Shown: positions 27,034 through 37,054 of the stretch, piece by piece
Layout: each line of letters opens with the position of its first letter
Numbering within the stretch: the stretch's first letter is position 1
Assembly (NCBI GenBank): GCA_041745295.1
Contig: JBGTJE010000053.1
Coordinates: 62,001 to 126,000 of the forward strand
Source of the DNA: JANMEB01 sp041745295
Lineage (GTDB): Bacteria > Planctomycetota > Planctomycetia > Pirellulales > Pirellulaceae
Length of the DNA: 64,000 nt
Reading direction: 5' to 3'
Program-made: the position numbers and the translations under genes
The notes under the pieces: model-generated
Seen by the model: the letters and a program-made list of their open reading frames with translations, nothing else
What the model was told of the DNA's origin: nothing
The model's database searches: none

Positions 27034-28372
27034 TTTTCCATTCATTCTGACTGGACCGAAACTCCGGGCCGTGGCTCGCCAAAACAAAATCCTCCAACGA
27101 GAGCAAGCCAAAACTGATGCCCATCAGCATATTCATTGACCGTTGATCCAAAATGCCATGGCTGACCATTCCGATAAAGAGATAGACGAATACAAGCCCC
27201 AAGCAAAACGCGCGAATGGTTTGCTGGCGGCAAAACCAGGCCTTTGCCGCCCACATTAAAAGAAAAACCAAGTAGCAGAACCCGCCGAGGATTCCCGACT
27301 CTCCCAACACGGTGACGTGCATATTGTGGCAGCCCAGTCCGCCAAAATATTTATCGGGCATTGCGTGCAACCGCCCCAAGCCATGACCCATCCAAGGGCT
27401 TTTTAACCAATACTCTAACCCCCCCTGCGCTCCGACGAGCCGACCTCCCATGTCGGATTCATCAACGACTTGGAACGTCATGATTCGCTCCATGCTCTCG
27501 ATGCGCCGCAACTGCTGAGTTGTCCAATCAAACTGATGATAGCCGTTGGTGAAAAACCAATAGGATACACCGAGCAATATCACACCGGCAAACAACAACC
27601 CAACGCCTCGTTTTCCCAATTGAGCCGTTAAGGCAAGATAACCGATGCCCACTCCGGCCAAAGTCACCAACGCTCCCCGACAAAAGGTTAACACGGTGGC
27701 GAACCCCGTGATCGAAATTGCAATGATCAGCAAAGCATTCTTTTTTCTTGGCAACGTCAAACAGGCGAAACAGGTGACTGCCGCCAAGTCGGCGTTCATG
27801 CCAGCGTCATTGGGGTTGGTGAAAAATCCGAGAAAACGCCCCGCATTGGAGGCCATTTCCGCATTTCCCGAGGTGCGATAATAACCGAAAAGAAGCGGAC
27901 TGAGGAAAATCGTCCAAGCACCCAGGCAAACGATGCCGGCCGTCACGCCTAAAAACCGACTCAATCCGATTCGGGGGACCAATGCTCGAGTTGCCACGGC
28001 TGAACAAACGACCAAGAAGATGCCGTTGGAAAATGTTATCAGATACCTAGGTTCCAGGTTTCCGATGGCCCCAACACCCATATACACGGTCATGAATATC
28101 AAAAACGACCACATCACTGGAGTCATCGCACCGACAACGTTACCGGCAGCCCGCGCCAGGATCAGCAGGCCACAAATCAGCATGACAATCGAAAATATTT
28201 GTCCTTGTCTGAGCACCAAAAAGCTGATTCCGTTCAAATTCCAAAAGCAAATGATGGCCAGGATCAGAAACGACAACCAGACCACGCCGTCTGGTCGCCG
28301 TTTCGTGAAGCCAACAGCAGCGGCCGGCCAGCGCTGAAGTCTTGTTGGACGCGGCATTGCTCGAATGTTCAT
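27014..28372 (-). CDS. O-antigen ligase/polymerase (Wzy-like) membrane protein
   Basis: Integral membrane protein of 452 residues with about ten to twelve hydrophobic segments. A periplasmic loop in the second half (GGRLVGAQGGLEYWLKSPWMGHGLG, then CHNMHVTVLGESGILGG) matches the Wzy_C/O-antigen ligase pattern with its conserved H and G positions. It would polymerise repeat units or ligate the glycan on the outer face of the inner membrane. The ATG at 28372 starts a short cytoplasmic basic tail before the first helix. Confidence 0.85.
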   Translation of the reverse strand: MNIRAMPRPTRLQRWPAAAVGFTKRRPDGVVWLSFLILAIICFWNLNGISFLVLRQGQIFSIVMLICGLLILARAAGNVVGAMTPVMWSFLIFMTVYMGVGAIGNLEPRYLITFSNGIFLVVCSAVATRALVPRIGLSRFLGVTAGIVCLGAWTIFLSPLLFGYYRTSGNAEMASNAGRFLGFFTNPNDAGMNADLAAVTCFACLTLPRKKNALLIIAISITGFATVLTFCRGALVTLAGVGIGYLALTAQLGKRGVGLLFAGVILLGVSYWFFTNGYHQFDWTTQQLRRIESMERIMTFQVVDESDMGGRLVGAQGGLEYWLKSPWMGHGLGRLHAMPDKYFGGLGCHNMHVTVLGESGILGGFCYLVFLLMWAAKAWFCRQQTIRAFCLGLVFVYLFIGMVSHGILDQRSMNMLMGISFGLLSLEDFVLASHGPEFRSSQNEWKNARYQR

Positions 28373-28388
28373 GGATAAGCCTCTTGGT

Positions 28389-29291
28389 TCACGCCTGATT
28401 TTGAAACCGGTCGCGTAATTCGGGCATTCGCCTATGTATGTTATCAAAAGTTCCTGGGACGAGCGGACCGCGCCGGACCCAAGCCCGCCGCGCAATCCAA
28501 TACAGGATCGGATACGGAATCCATTGGAACATGCCTCCCAGAATCGAAATCCAACTCTGTTGTGGCCCGGACAAGAATTGTTCTTTGGATTCAGGCGATT
28601 GAAACGAGGAGTTAGGGATCAATTCCCGGGCAACTTTCGCGGGCGCCTGCGTCGGAGACAACCCCAGCGTGTTGAGCAGTCCTGTGATCAGTGCGTCTTT
28701 GTTTTTTTCAAGATCCGCGTACTCGATCACTGGACAACGAGTCGTTCTGCAAAACCGCGCGAGCAACCGCGCGTCGCGGACATAGGCAAACGTCGCGCGC
28801 GCCAAATTGATGTACGATGGATCGCCGGACAATTTAATGCGCGAGCGAACTTGTTCGTGCATTCCCCGTCGAATCGCCACAAACAGCGCGTCTGGAAATC
28901 GGTCGGCCAATTCCATTCCCGCAAGCGGAGGTCCCTTCTGCAGCCAATAGCGCTTTCCCTGTTGGTTCGCGAACATCTGCATCAGAGCGCCGAACAATGC
29001 GTAATGGTCCTTGGGCAACGGATCCAGTTGCAAGAGCCGCGTTTTGTCGACACCTGTCCGCTCGAAAAAATCGGTCGTCGACCAGAGTTCAATGAGCCCA
29101 ATAAATTCGTCAAATTTCTGCAAATCAAACTTCCGACCAAAACCGCGAAACATGTTGGTTTCCCGGATGCCCGTTTTTTCATTCTGAACGCAAGCGATCT
29201 CGGAATGCTTGGCCAGTTCGTTAGATAACCATTTTGTGCCTGACCGATTCAGGCCAATCACAAAAATCGGACGTGCGCTACCGGCGTTCAT
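28389..29291 (-). CDS. sulfotransferase family protein
   Basis: Protein of 300 residues. PIFVIGLNRSGTKWLSNEL at the N-terminus is a classic PAPS 5'-phosphosulfate loop, and LFVAIRRGMHEQVRSRIKL is the 3'-phosphate region. It is the third sulfotransferase gene in the locus. It lies just upstream of the polymerase/ligase gene with a 16-base gap. Its acceptor is unknown; a sugar in the repeat unit is most likely. Confidence 0.83.
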   Translation of the reverse strand: MNAGSARPIFVIGLNRSGTKWLSNELAKHSEIACVQNEKTGIRETNMFRGFGRKFDLQKFDEFIGLIELWSTTDFFERTGVDKTRLLQLDPLPKDHYALFGALMQMFANQQGKRYWLQKGPPLAGMELADRFPDALFVAIRRGMHEQVRSRIKLSGDPSYINLARATFAYVRDARLLARFCRTTRCPVIEYADLEKNKDALITGLLNTLGLSPTQAPAKVARELIPNSSFQSPESKEQFLSGPQQSWISILGGMFQWIPYPILYWIARRAWVRRGPLVPGTFDNIHRRMPELRDRFQNQA

Positions 29292-29428
29292 CGACTAGAA
29301 ATAATTTACCAAGGATTGTATTTCGGGGTGCCCCGTTCCTGAAGCTTTGCGAAGGGCGTGGTCCGCTGGTAGTTCGCCACGCCTTCGACGACTCAGGGAC
29401 GTGCCACTCGATTCGTTGTTTTGATCGT

Positions 29429-30367
29429 TCACTGGGCAATCGTTTGAATGGGACTTGAAGGTCGGAACCGATTGACCAAATCGGCGACACATGAGCCGCG
29501 ACCGACATCGGAAATGAACTCGAATCCCTTGATCGTTTTCGACCAGAAGGAGCCATTCTCCTCGCCGTGGGGACTTTCGCGTGGCGCCAGGTTTCTCGAT
29601 ATCAGAAGAATCCCGCCGTCGTGCAAGTAGCAAAAGAGATTGTCTAGGGCTCGCAGTATTTCCGAATCGGAAAAATACTGTCGATTGAGAACATTTGCCG
29701 CTCTGACGATTGTGAAAGAGTTCGTCCATTCGTTCCGGCGCTCAAAGATATTCTGAACCTCGAAGGACGTCTGGGGACTCTGGCGCGCCAACGGGTTGAC
29801 CAGTGAGATCCGCGTTTTCTCGTTCAATCGGCTTCTCATCCGCCGAAGTCTCATATAATTGGCAGCGATGAAACGACTGATCGGTTGCCCAGGTGATGCC
29901 CCCGCTCCAATGGTCATCATGAATGGGCCGAATTGGGCCAACACCGGTTCACCGTTGCCGCTGCGATACTCGCTGAGACAACATCGCTGATAGCGCACGA
30001 GTTCACTGTGGAGGTCGACTCCGATGGCCGACACCTTGCAGTTTCGCTGTTCCAGTAAAAAGCGAACTGCTTCAAGCGTTGTAATTCCGTCGGACACTCC
30101 AATATCCAAGAGGCGATGGGCGTCGGATGGGTCCACCAAGTCCGCGAGAATGGAAAGGGATTTGTCCAACCGGCCCCAGCGCGTCATCTTACAAATATGG
30201 CCGATTCGCAGCGCGGCGACCGTCTGAGTGAATTTTTTTGCGATCAAATCGATTTCTTCAGGTGAATCGCAGGCCTTAAATTGCTGTTCCAATTCCAGAA
30301 GATTTTCTGGTTTTGGGAAAAGCATCTTGGTCGGGGAGCAGACTTTCCTTGAGGCAAATTTAAGCAT
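29429..30367 (-). CDS. class I SAM-dependent methyltransferase-like protein
   Basis: Protein of 312 residues with the SAM-binding motif RLLDIGVSDGITTLEAV near residue 85 and a second motif KVSAIGVDLHSE. A long middle insert (basic, FIAANYMRLRRMRSRL) separates these from a C-terminal DNLFCYLHDGGILLISRNL segment, like the strand after the active site. The overall layout is somewhat CheR-like. The substrate is not evident. An in-frame ATG at 30325 is an alternative start. Confidence 0.6.
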   Translation of the reverse strand: MLKFASRKVCSPTKMLFPKPENLLELEQQFKACDSPEEIDLIAKKFTQTVAALRIGHICKMTRWGRLDKSLSILADLVDPSDAHRLLDIGVSDGITTLEAVRFLLEQRNCKVSAIGVDLHSELVRYQRCCLSEYRSGNGEPVLAQFGPFMMTIGAGASPGQPISRFIAANYMRLRRMRSRLNEKTRISLVNPLARQSPQTSFEVQNIFERRNEWTNSFTIVRAANVLNRQYFSDSEILRALDNLFCYLHDGGILLISRNLAPRESPHGEENGSFWSKTIKGFEFISDVGRGSCVADLVNRFRPSSPIQTIAQ

Positions 30368-30401
30368 TTCAATCAGTGCCTACCTGACCATTTCCATGGA
30401 A

Positions 30402-31469
30402 TCATTCTAGTACTGAGCTCAATTGGACTTGATGATCGACCACCCAGCGGTGAATTTCCTCGACAACCTGCCGCACCGTTCGCGTCGGTCGCCATTCAAA
30501 CTTTTTTGATACCCGATCGCAATCCGAAATGTAGATCCGGATATCTAGCGGGTTCGTTGGAGGCGCGCTGGCGATCGGAATGGTTTTTCCCGTTATCTCC
30601 CGACAAAGGGCCGTCAACTCCAACAGACTCAGAGAAACATCCACGCCCCCGCCGACGTTGTAGACTTCACCGCCCCAGCGATCGCGGTGTTGGATTTGCT
30701 TTTTCAATAATTCAAAGAGATCCTCGATATGCAACAAATCGCGAACCTGTTTCCCCGTGCCGCCGTAACCGATGTACGTCAGCGGCCGCCCAAACACGTG
30801 CCGAGCCACCCACAGAGTTATCACGCCCTGGTCCACTTTGCCCATCTGCCAGGGACCCGTGAGAATGCCGCAGCGATTGATCACAGCTTTCAAATTCTTG
30901 TTGAACACATATTCGGCGACCAACAATTCGCTCGCTAATTTCGAGGCGCCATAGAACGAACGGGGACCTTCCAGCGGGAATTCCTCGGCGATGCCATTTT
31001 GGGAAAATCCTACAACGCTTTCGTTGCCTTGCCAAACAAACCGTGTTTCGGCGTCGCAACAAGCCAGTTGATTCAACCGAGTCAACGGATAAACGCGGCT
31101 GGTACTCAGAAACAGAAAAGCCGCGCCCCGTTGTTGGGATAGTTCCAGGCAATTAATCGTCCCCAGCAAGTTCGTGTTCAATACACTGCGCGGTGATTCC
31201 AATGCCCCGGCATGCACCGAAGGCTCCGCCGAACAATCGATCAGCAACTCGAAGTCGGGAAGTCCCTGCAAGTCCTCGGGGCAGCGAATGTCGCCGTGCA
31301 CAAACGCAATATTGGCCTGCTTCAAACGCGGTAAATTCAGCTCGCTCCCGCGCCGTTTGAGGTTGTCGATCACAGTGATTTGAGCCGTCGACGACTCACG
31401 CCGAAACGCCAGCGCCAAATTCGATCCGACAAACCCAGCCCCACCGGTGATTAACATTTTCTCAGTCAT
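30402..31469 (-). CDS. NAD-dependent epimerase (CDP-paratose 2-epimerase-like)
   Basis: Extended SDR of 355 residues: TGGAGFVGSNLAL near residue 8, CSAEPSVHAG, STSRVYPLTRLNQL near 125, and the catalytic YGASK near 171. The STSRVYP...L segment and KQVRDLLHIEDL are typical of the CDP-paratose/CDP-tyvelose 2-epimerase group. No CDP-sugar synthesis genes (rfbF, rfbG, rfbH) are seen, so the true substrate may be another nucleotide sugar. A related gene lies at 51311-52363. Confidence 0.8.
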   Translation of the reverse strand: MTEKMLITGGAGFVGSNLALAFRRESSTAQITVIDNLKRRGSELNLPRLKQANIAFVHGDIRCPEDLQGLPDFELLIDCSAEPSVHAGALESPRSVLNTNLLGTINCLELSQQRGAAFLFLSTSRVYPLTRLNQLACCDAETRFVWQGNESVVGFSQNGIAEEFPLEGPRSFYGASKLASELLVAEYVFNKNLKAVINRCGILTGPWQMGKVDQGVITLWVARHVFGRPLTYIGYGGTGKQVRDLLHIEDLFELLKKQIQHRDRWGGEVYNVGGGVDVSLSLLELTALCREITGKTIPIASAPPTNPLDIRIYISDCDRVSKKFEWRPTRTVRQVVEEIHRWVVDHQVQLSSVLE

Positions 31470-31548
31470 TTGACGTGGTGATCAACGATCCAATAATGCG
31501 TTTCTATTGATAACGTGATTTGGATTCTGCCGGCTTGGCAGCCATCGT

Positions 31549-32823
31549 TCACGAGGGGACCGCAGTCTGTTGCTCGGCCTGCTCGATCGCAGCCCAGAAC
31601 CGCTGCATCACGTCACGAGGCGAAAACTGCCTCGCCGCGAGCAAACCGTTCCGCGCCAGTCGGGAACGAAGTTCGGCATCATTCCGCAGACGGGACAACG
31701 CCGCCAACAAACTGTCCGGGTCCGCGCGGTCGACAATCAAAGCACAATCATGTTGCCGCAGCCAGCGGTTCACAAAACTCGTTGCCGGACTGTGTGCCAA
31801 AATCGGTCGTCCGGTAAGCAAATAGGGAATTGTGCGAGTCGGGAAAATGGTATTGTATTCGACGTCACTGAGTCGACCCGTGAACCCATGCGGCAAGTAC
31901 ATCACGTCGAAACCGCGCAACGTCGCGACCGCCAGATGATAGGGCACGCGCGTATGCGCGAAGTTGGCGCCGCTTAAGCCACGCTTGATAAAGTAGTCCG
32001 CGGAATCTTTGGAGAACGTAGTGAACTGAATGTCGCTGCGAGTTTGAATCGTTTTCACGAACCGAATGAACGCATCCGCGTTGGACTTATTAAACGAACC
32101 TAGATACGCGATTTTCAAGATCTCGCCCGGAACCGGCGGGTCCAGAAATTCCGGAATCAGTTCCTCATTAATGTGGTCCAGCGTGACGACATTTAGGCTT
32201 GGATAGTTCCGCTGGTAAAACTCACGCATTCCCTCATTGGCGACAAACACGACTTTGGAATCGGCAAACACCTTTTTCTGAAGAATGCGCGCTAGCGACT
32301 TTTTCCAACCCGTCCGGTTCTCAAGATACGTGTTGTGCAAGAACGGGTAAAAAGGGATCCCGCGTTTGCGGGCGACGTGATATCCGGACCACAGCCAGAA
32401 TTCATCAGGAAAAACGCCGACGACACGCGAAAATTTCTCGGCCCGCGCGATCCGGTCGATTCTGCGAACGACGAGCGGAAACATTGAATTGCGAATCGTT
32501 CGCCGGCCCCTGAAATCCGGCGGCGTAAAGACGTAATGAATCCGAGGCAATTCCGGGGCCCGTTTATATTGTTTGCAGCCTGGACAGCCTTCACCCACCA
32601 AGACGACGTGGTCGCGCCCCAGGTGCATGCCGAGTTTTTCGACAATCGATGCGGATCCAACCAATGCCGGCGGCAGGCCCCAGGATACCAACAATGTCTT
32701 GCCAAAAACGAGTGGGTTCACCGCGCCGACTGTTTCTGCAATGCGATGATCGGCCTCCACGTAATCTCCGGGGTGAGTTGTCGGTTGTTGATTATTCGTC
32801 ATCGCTTCAGATTCTGGGCACAT
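31549..32823 (-). CDS. glycosyltransferase (GT4-like)
   Basis: GT-B type protein of 424 residues. The N-terminal part has TLLVSWGLPPALVGSASIVEK and the C-terminal part KIAYLGSFNKSNADAFIRFVKT near 250, VMYLPHGFTGRLSDVEYNTIFPTRTIPYLLTGRPIL, the position of the donor-site loop, and IVDRADPDSLLAALSRL. The conserved Glu pair is less clear than in the other GT4 enzymes of the locus. An internal ATG at 32802 is a possible start. The linkage formed is unknown. Confidence 0.72.
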   Translation of the reverse strand: MCPESEAMTNNQQPTTHPGDYVEADHRIAETVGAVNPLVFGKTLLVSWGLPPALVGSASIVEKLGMHLGRDHVVLVGEGCPGCKQYKRAPELPRIHYVFTPPDFRGRRTIRNSMFPLVVRRIDRIARAEKFSRVVGVFPDEFWLWSGYHVARKRGIPFYPFLHNTYLENRTGWKKSLARILQKKVFADSKVVFVANEGMREFYQRNYPSLNVVTLDHINEELIPEFLDPPVPGEILKIAYLGSFNKSNADAFIRFVKTIQTRSDIQFTTFSKDSADYFIKRGLSGANFAHTRVPYHLAVATLRGFDVMYLPHGFTGRLSDVEYNTIFPTRTIPYLLTGRPILAHSPATSFVNRWLRQHDCALIVDRADPDSLLAALSRLRNDAELRSRLARNGLLAARQFSPRDVMQRFWAAIEQAEQQTAVPS

Positions 32824-32871
32824 CGATCATGCGCTCGACGCGTGTCAACATTTCTGTCGGGCAATCAAGCG

Positions 32872-34410
32872 TCATTTCTCTGTTGGCCCGCCGCAGCTGC
32901 CCGCAGATGCTCCGGCCAATTTCATCAGCGTTTCCGCGGTCCGTTGACTCGCCCGGCCGTCAAACTGATTCAACTGTTGCGTCAGGATTGCTTGCCGACC
33001 AATCTGGTCGGCAGTTGGATCGTCGAGATAACGATTCACCGCATCGATGAACTGCCGCTCCGTTTCAGCAACCGCAATTCCCCCGGTGCGCAGGATGTTG
33101 GCATAGTGGGTGTAGAGCATGAACCGCCTCGTCGAAACCGCTGGATCGACAGCGGTCGCGCCATCGAAAAATACGTTGATGATGGGCTTATCAAGGCAGG
33201 CCGCATCAATACTAAGGGTGGAACTGGTTGTAACCACCATGTCCGACCCGCCAATGAGGTCCGCCAGATGCCTAACATCCGTTTTGGGCAAGTCCCAACT
33301 GAGTTGATCGGACTGGACCGGAGGAACTTCGATGCGCACATCCTCGGCCGCCAGATCCAAGTACGGCTGGATAATATGCCGCGAGTCCCCTTTGACGACT
33401 TGGGGATGCAAACGAACCCATAAATGACAAGGCCTTCGAAAGCGCTGACCTCGCATGGCCGCAATTATGCTCTTGACGATTTCGGGTTCATGCGGGCAGA
33501 GAGGTGGATTGATCGTGCCGTACACAATCAAACCGACGTGTTTGGGAATTCCCTGTTGACGCCGCCATTGGTCTCGATCAAAGGTCGCGCGATGGGAATG
33601 ATAGTGATCAAACTGGGCCGCGCCGCACCATTTAATACGTTGCCGAGGGTAATCATGGTACCGAACGGCGTCGGCCGCCATTACGTCACTCCACACCAAC
33701 AGATGATCAGGGACGCCATTCATGAATCCTTTGGATGTTAGGTTGTCCCAGGACAACATGACGGTTGCGGTAGGTAGCTTTTTGCGACGAGCCGCCCGCA
33801 AGAGATGAACGTCGTGCAAGTTGAAGCCGGGTGTGCCGGTAACGACGAGGTGGGGGCGGTAGCGAGACAGCAATTCGTCGAATTCTTGACCCTTAAAAAG
33901 CCAGCTTTCGGCGGCCATGTATCCCCGACGCAGGAAGGAAACTCGTCCAAATATCGAATTAAGCGCTCGTGAAATGCGATAGCGGCGTGGGTTCTGTTTC
34001 TTCATTGCCTCTTGTTTGTGATTTAGAGTTTCGCCCAATTTCGGGTTCATCAAAACATACTGGCGAACATTGAGCATTTGGTGCTCGAGCTTGCGGAATT
34101 GATACGGCATGCGCACCAAATCAATCAACGGATGGCTAAATTCGCGGCGAAAATACTCTTCATCAGCGTTGGGCGAGCTGATGATCAGCCGGACTCCCGC
34201 CGCCAGCATTCGCTCCGCAATTTCTGAACGCAACAACATCCGGGCTTGAAACCCGTGCGTGATGTTAAACCAAACGCGCAATCCGTCCCCGGTTGAGAGC
34301 GAACTAGAATCGTGCGCGAGGTCTTGATCACGCCGATGTGCGTTCATCAAATCCGAGTTCATAACTTGAAGGCGTTCGTTCCCGAGGGGCTCAATAAAAC
34401 GCGCGAGCAT
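32872..34410 (-). CDS. GT-B-like glycosyl/glycerophosphotransferase-like protein
   Basis: Protein of 512 residues that I do not recognise with certainty. The first half is basic and helical; the second half has the features of a GT-B C-terminal domain: LIVYGTINPPLCPHEPEIV, HLWVRLHPQVVKGDSRH near 335, DVRHLADLIGGSDMVVTTSSTLSIDAACLDKPIINV. The HPQ plus TTSSTLSIDA pattern is like CDP-glycerol glycerophosphotransferases and capsule synthesis proteins. It is placed between GT genes, so a role in repeat-unit assembly or decoration is likely. Confidence 0.55.
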   Translation of the reverse strand: MLARFIEPLGNERLQVMNSDLMNAHRRDQDLAHDSSSLSTGDGLRVWFNITHGFQARMLLRSEIAERMLAAGVRLIISSPNADEEYFRREFSHPLIDLVRMPYQFRKLEHQMLNVRQYVLMNPKLGETLNHKQEAMKKQNPRRYRISRALNSIFGRVSFLRRGYMAAESWLFKGQEFDELLSRYRPHLVVTGTPGFNLHDVHLLRAARRKKLPTATVMLSWDNLTSKGFMNGVPDHLLVWSDVMAADAVRYHDYPRQRIKWCGAAQFDHYHSHRATFDRDQWRRQQGIPKHVGLIVYGTINPPLCPHEPEIVKSIIAAMRGQRFRRPCHLWVRLHPQVVKGDSRHIIQPYLDLAAEDVRIEVPPVQSDQLSWDLPKTDVRHLADLIGGSDMVVTTSSTLSIDAACLDKPIINVFFDGATAVDPAVSTRRFMLYTHYANILRTGGIAVAETERQFIDAVNRYLDDPTADQIGRQAILTQQLNQFDGRASQRTAETLMKLAGASAGSCGGPTEK

Positions 34411-34413
34411 TCG

Positions 34414-35466
34414 CTACGGCCGCAAATACTCAAAGAGTCGTCGCGGCAACATCCGGAGCAATGCCCATTTGGTGAATTTCGGTCGATGCAGCATGATTTT
34501 TGGCAGCGCCGCCAGGCGCTCCCACCACGATCTGGACCACCAGCACATGAGGCTTTCGTCTACGCCGATGATTTTCTGAAGGTAGGTCGAAGCGGGCTTA
34601 GCGACCGAGTCGTCGATCAGGCCCAGTTCTTTGGCCTTTGATAGATCGGACACTTGCTGTTGATTGCGAGTTATCCGCCAGGACCGTCGATGCGAAAACC
34701 TCGTTTCAGACCCCATTCTTCCAATCCCCCGGCGAATGTGTTGGGGAAGGTGACTCCCCGAGAGATTATTTTCGTGAAGTCGATACTTGACCAAGCATTC
34801 CGACAGGTTCAATAAATTGCCGGTGAGCAATGCCCGAAACGCAAACGCCTTATCCTCGGCAAAGCAGTTTTCGTTGAGCGGACCGAAAATGCGAAAAAGC
34901 TCCGCTGAAATTGCTTGGGTACAACCCGGTGGCCGATTGATGTTTTCGGTCAAGAATCCCATGAGTCTTTTCTGGAGATCCGGAACTTCGCGAAATTCAA
35001 AACTGAGTTTGCGCGGTGTCGCCACGGGATTTCCAATTTCGTCAATGCATGAAAATTCGCTGTAGACCGCCTTGGCCTGTCCGTCGCGTAACCAAGCGGA
35101 GGCGATCACCGATGCTCGCGAAGGAACGGATAGATCGTCGCCACCGGCCATGACAATCAAAGAACCGCTGGCCTTAGTCATTACCCAATTCACATGCCGC
35201 GCGATGCCAAGGTTCTTCGGATTGCGATTGATGACCAAAGTGTGCGGCCCGGCGTATCCCGCAGTTGATTCGCGAATGACTTCAAATGTTCGATCGGTGG
35301 AACAGTCATCGGAAATGATAATTTCCAACGGCGAATAATCCTGAGCCAGTGCGCATTCGATCGCTTCGCGGATAAACCGTTCTTGGTTGTAGGAAAAAAC
35401 GGCATATGTTATCAGTAGGCGCGGAGCAGCGTGCTCGACTCGGCGTGTTGCTTCAGTCTCAGACAT
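34414..35466 (-). CDS. glycosyltransferase family 2
   Basis: GT-A inverting glycosyltransferase of 350 residues. It begins LLITYAVFSYNQERFIREAIECALAQDY, then PLEIIISDDCSTDRT, and the metal-binding site region VMAGGDDLSVPSRA near 112. The C-terminal part is helical with basic residues near the membrane side. It directly follows the flippase gene with a 4-base gap and precedes another transferase gene by 3 bases. Confidence 0.88.
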   Translation of the reverse strand: MSETEATRRVEHAAPRLLITYAVFSYNQERFIREAIECALAQDYSPLEIIISDDCSTDRTFEVIRESTAGYAGPHTLVINRNPKNLGIARHVNWVMTKASGSLIVMAGGDDLSVPSRASVIASAWLRDGQAKAVYSEFSCIDEIGNPVATPRKLSFEFREVPDLQKRLMGFLTENINRPPGCTQAISAELFRIFGPLNENCFAEDKAFAFRALLTGNLLNLSECLVKYRLHENNLSGSHLPQHIRRGIGRMGSETRFSHRRSWRITRNQQQVSDLSKAKELGLIDDSVAKPASTYLQKIIGVDESLMCWWSRSWWERLAALPKIMLHRPKFTKWALLRMLPRRLFEYLRP

Positions 35467-35470
35467 TCGT

Positions 35471-37054
35471 TTATACCAGCAAATGTAGCCCAGGGATCTT
35501 GCGCACCAGGCGGGAAATTCGATGATCGGGTCCCAGGCGATTGGTTAAGCCGCGAACGCTCAACAACGCGGCAAGAATTGCCAAGCTCGCATTGAGGATA
35601 GTGGCAACCGCCGTTGGCCACACGAAAGTCGAAACGAGGCTAATCAACAAAACCGACATGCTTTGGGCCAGCAATATCGAAACCGCTTTGTTCCACTGAA
35701 AACCGCTCAATCGGCGACCGATAACGCGCAGGCACACGGAATAAATCAAGTACAGCGCCGCAAACGCGATGGAAACTCCCACCAGTCCAAAAACGGATGT
35801 CATTGCGAACGCCAAACCAACGTGCAACAGCGCAAACGACGCTTCCGTAATCAAGAATAGTCGGCCGCGTCCCAAAGCGATCTGCAGATATCCCAACGGC
35901 CACGAGACGACGCGTCCAAACATTCCGATGGCAAACCATGGCAACAAATCCGTTGCACCGGCAAACTCAGCGGAATAAAAAATTTGCACCAGCCAGGGAG
36001 CGAAAGCCATGATGGCCAGAACTCCCGGCAACGCGAGGAAAATGCCGACTTCCGTCTGTTCATTGAGCAACCGATTCATTTCCTTGTCGTCCGACGCCGA
36101 CGCGACCAAACGCGGAAAGAAATCAGCGCCCATCGCGGCCAAGATAAACATCACAAATTGAATCGAAAGCGCCCACGCGGCCGCGTACATTCCATTGCCT
36201 ACGGCTCCGTAATTTTTTATCACCAGTGATTGAATCAGCCACGTGGCGCACGCGGCCAAAACTCCGCTCAGCATGAACGAAGTTCCCAGACCAATCAATC
36301 GTCGGCTTTCGCCCAACGTCTCAGACCATTTCATACTTACGGACTTGACTGGAATCCGCCGCGAAAACGACCAGGACATCAACAGCGCGCAAATGGCGCC
36401 CGCGACAATTACTGGGACAATCCCATCTCGTCGTAGCCACGCGTAAAGCCCAATGCTAACGATGGTTGTCAGAATGGCCGCTGCAATGTTCCGCAGAGCT
36501 AATTCGCGTATCCGTCGAGTCCCCCGAATGATGGCGGCCTGACCCGCGGCAACTTGCCCTAGAAAAATCGTGGAGCCAATGATCATGATCGCCGTCGTGT
36601 AATCGCCGTGCCCGAAAGTCCATTGACTCAACCGGTTCGCCAAGGCAACGACCAAAATCCAGCCCAGCAATCCGGTCAACCAACAGACTCGCCGCAAGAC
36701 GGCAACAGTCCGCGACAACCGAGCGATATCCCCCTTGCCGAACGATGCCGAAACTTCGCGAACCGCGCTGGAGCTAATTCCCAAACCACTGGCTTTGCCG
36801 ACGACGTCAATCGCCGACAGGAACGCGGCAACTTCGCCAACTCCCGACGGGCCCAATAGCAAGGCCACTGCTTTGGCGCGAACCATGCCGATGACCAAAC
36901 AAATGGCTTGGCTCCCGCCGGTAATCGAGGAGGAGCTGACAATCTGCCCATACGACGAGCTACGTGACTGCACACCGCTTTCACTCTCGGTCCGACAGTG
37001 CCCCAGCGGCTCCGATTCAAATTCTGTTTCCGTGGCCAACGTGGTATTAGTCAA
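35471..37054 (-). CDS. Wzx-type polysaccharide flippase
   Basis: Membrane protein of about 527 residues with around 12-14 hydrophobic segments and the features of the MATE/MVF-like O-antigen translocases: an early GGSQAICLVIGMVRAKAVALLLGPSGVG helix pair and repeated RLSG/GRRLSG basic loops. It should move the lipid-linked repeat unit across the inner membrane. The start is unclear. A TTG at 37054 with GAGG 9 bases upstream overlaps the end of the aminotransferase gene; a GTG at 37075 and a TTG at 37039 are alternatives. Confidence 0.88.
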   Translation of the reverse strand: MTNTTLATETEFESEPLGHCRTESESGVQSRSSSYGQIVSSSSITGGSQAICLVIGMVRAKAVALLLGPSGVGEVAAFLSAIDVVGKASGLGISSSAVREVSASFGKGDIARLSRTVAVLRRVCWLTGLLGWILVVALANRLSQWTFGHGDYTTAIMIIGSTIFLGQVAAGQAAIIRGTRRIRELALRNIAAAILTTIVSIGLYAWLRRDGIVPVIVAGAICALLMSWSFSRRIPVKSVSMKWSETLGESRRLIGLGTSFMLSGVLAACATWLIQSLVIKNYGAVGNGMYAAAWALSIQFVMFILAAMGADFFPRLVASASDDKEMNRLLNEQTEVGIFLALPGVLAIMAFAPWLVQIFYSAEFAGATDLLPWFAIGMFGRVVSWPLGYLQIALGRGRLFLITEASFALLHVGLAFAMTSVFGLVGVSIAFAALYLIYSVCLRVIGRRLSGFQWNKAVSILLAQSMSVLLISLVSTFVWPTAVATILNASLAILAALLSVRGLTNRLGPDHRISRLVRKIPGLHLLV

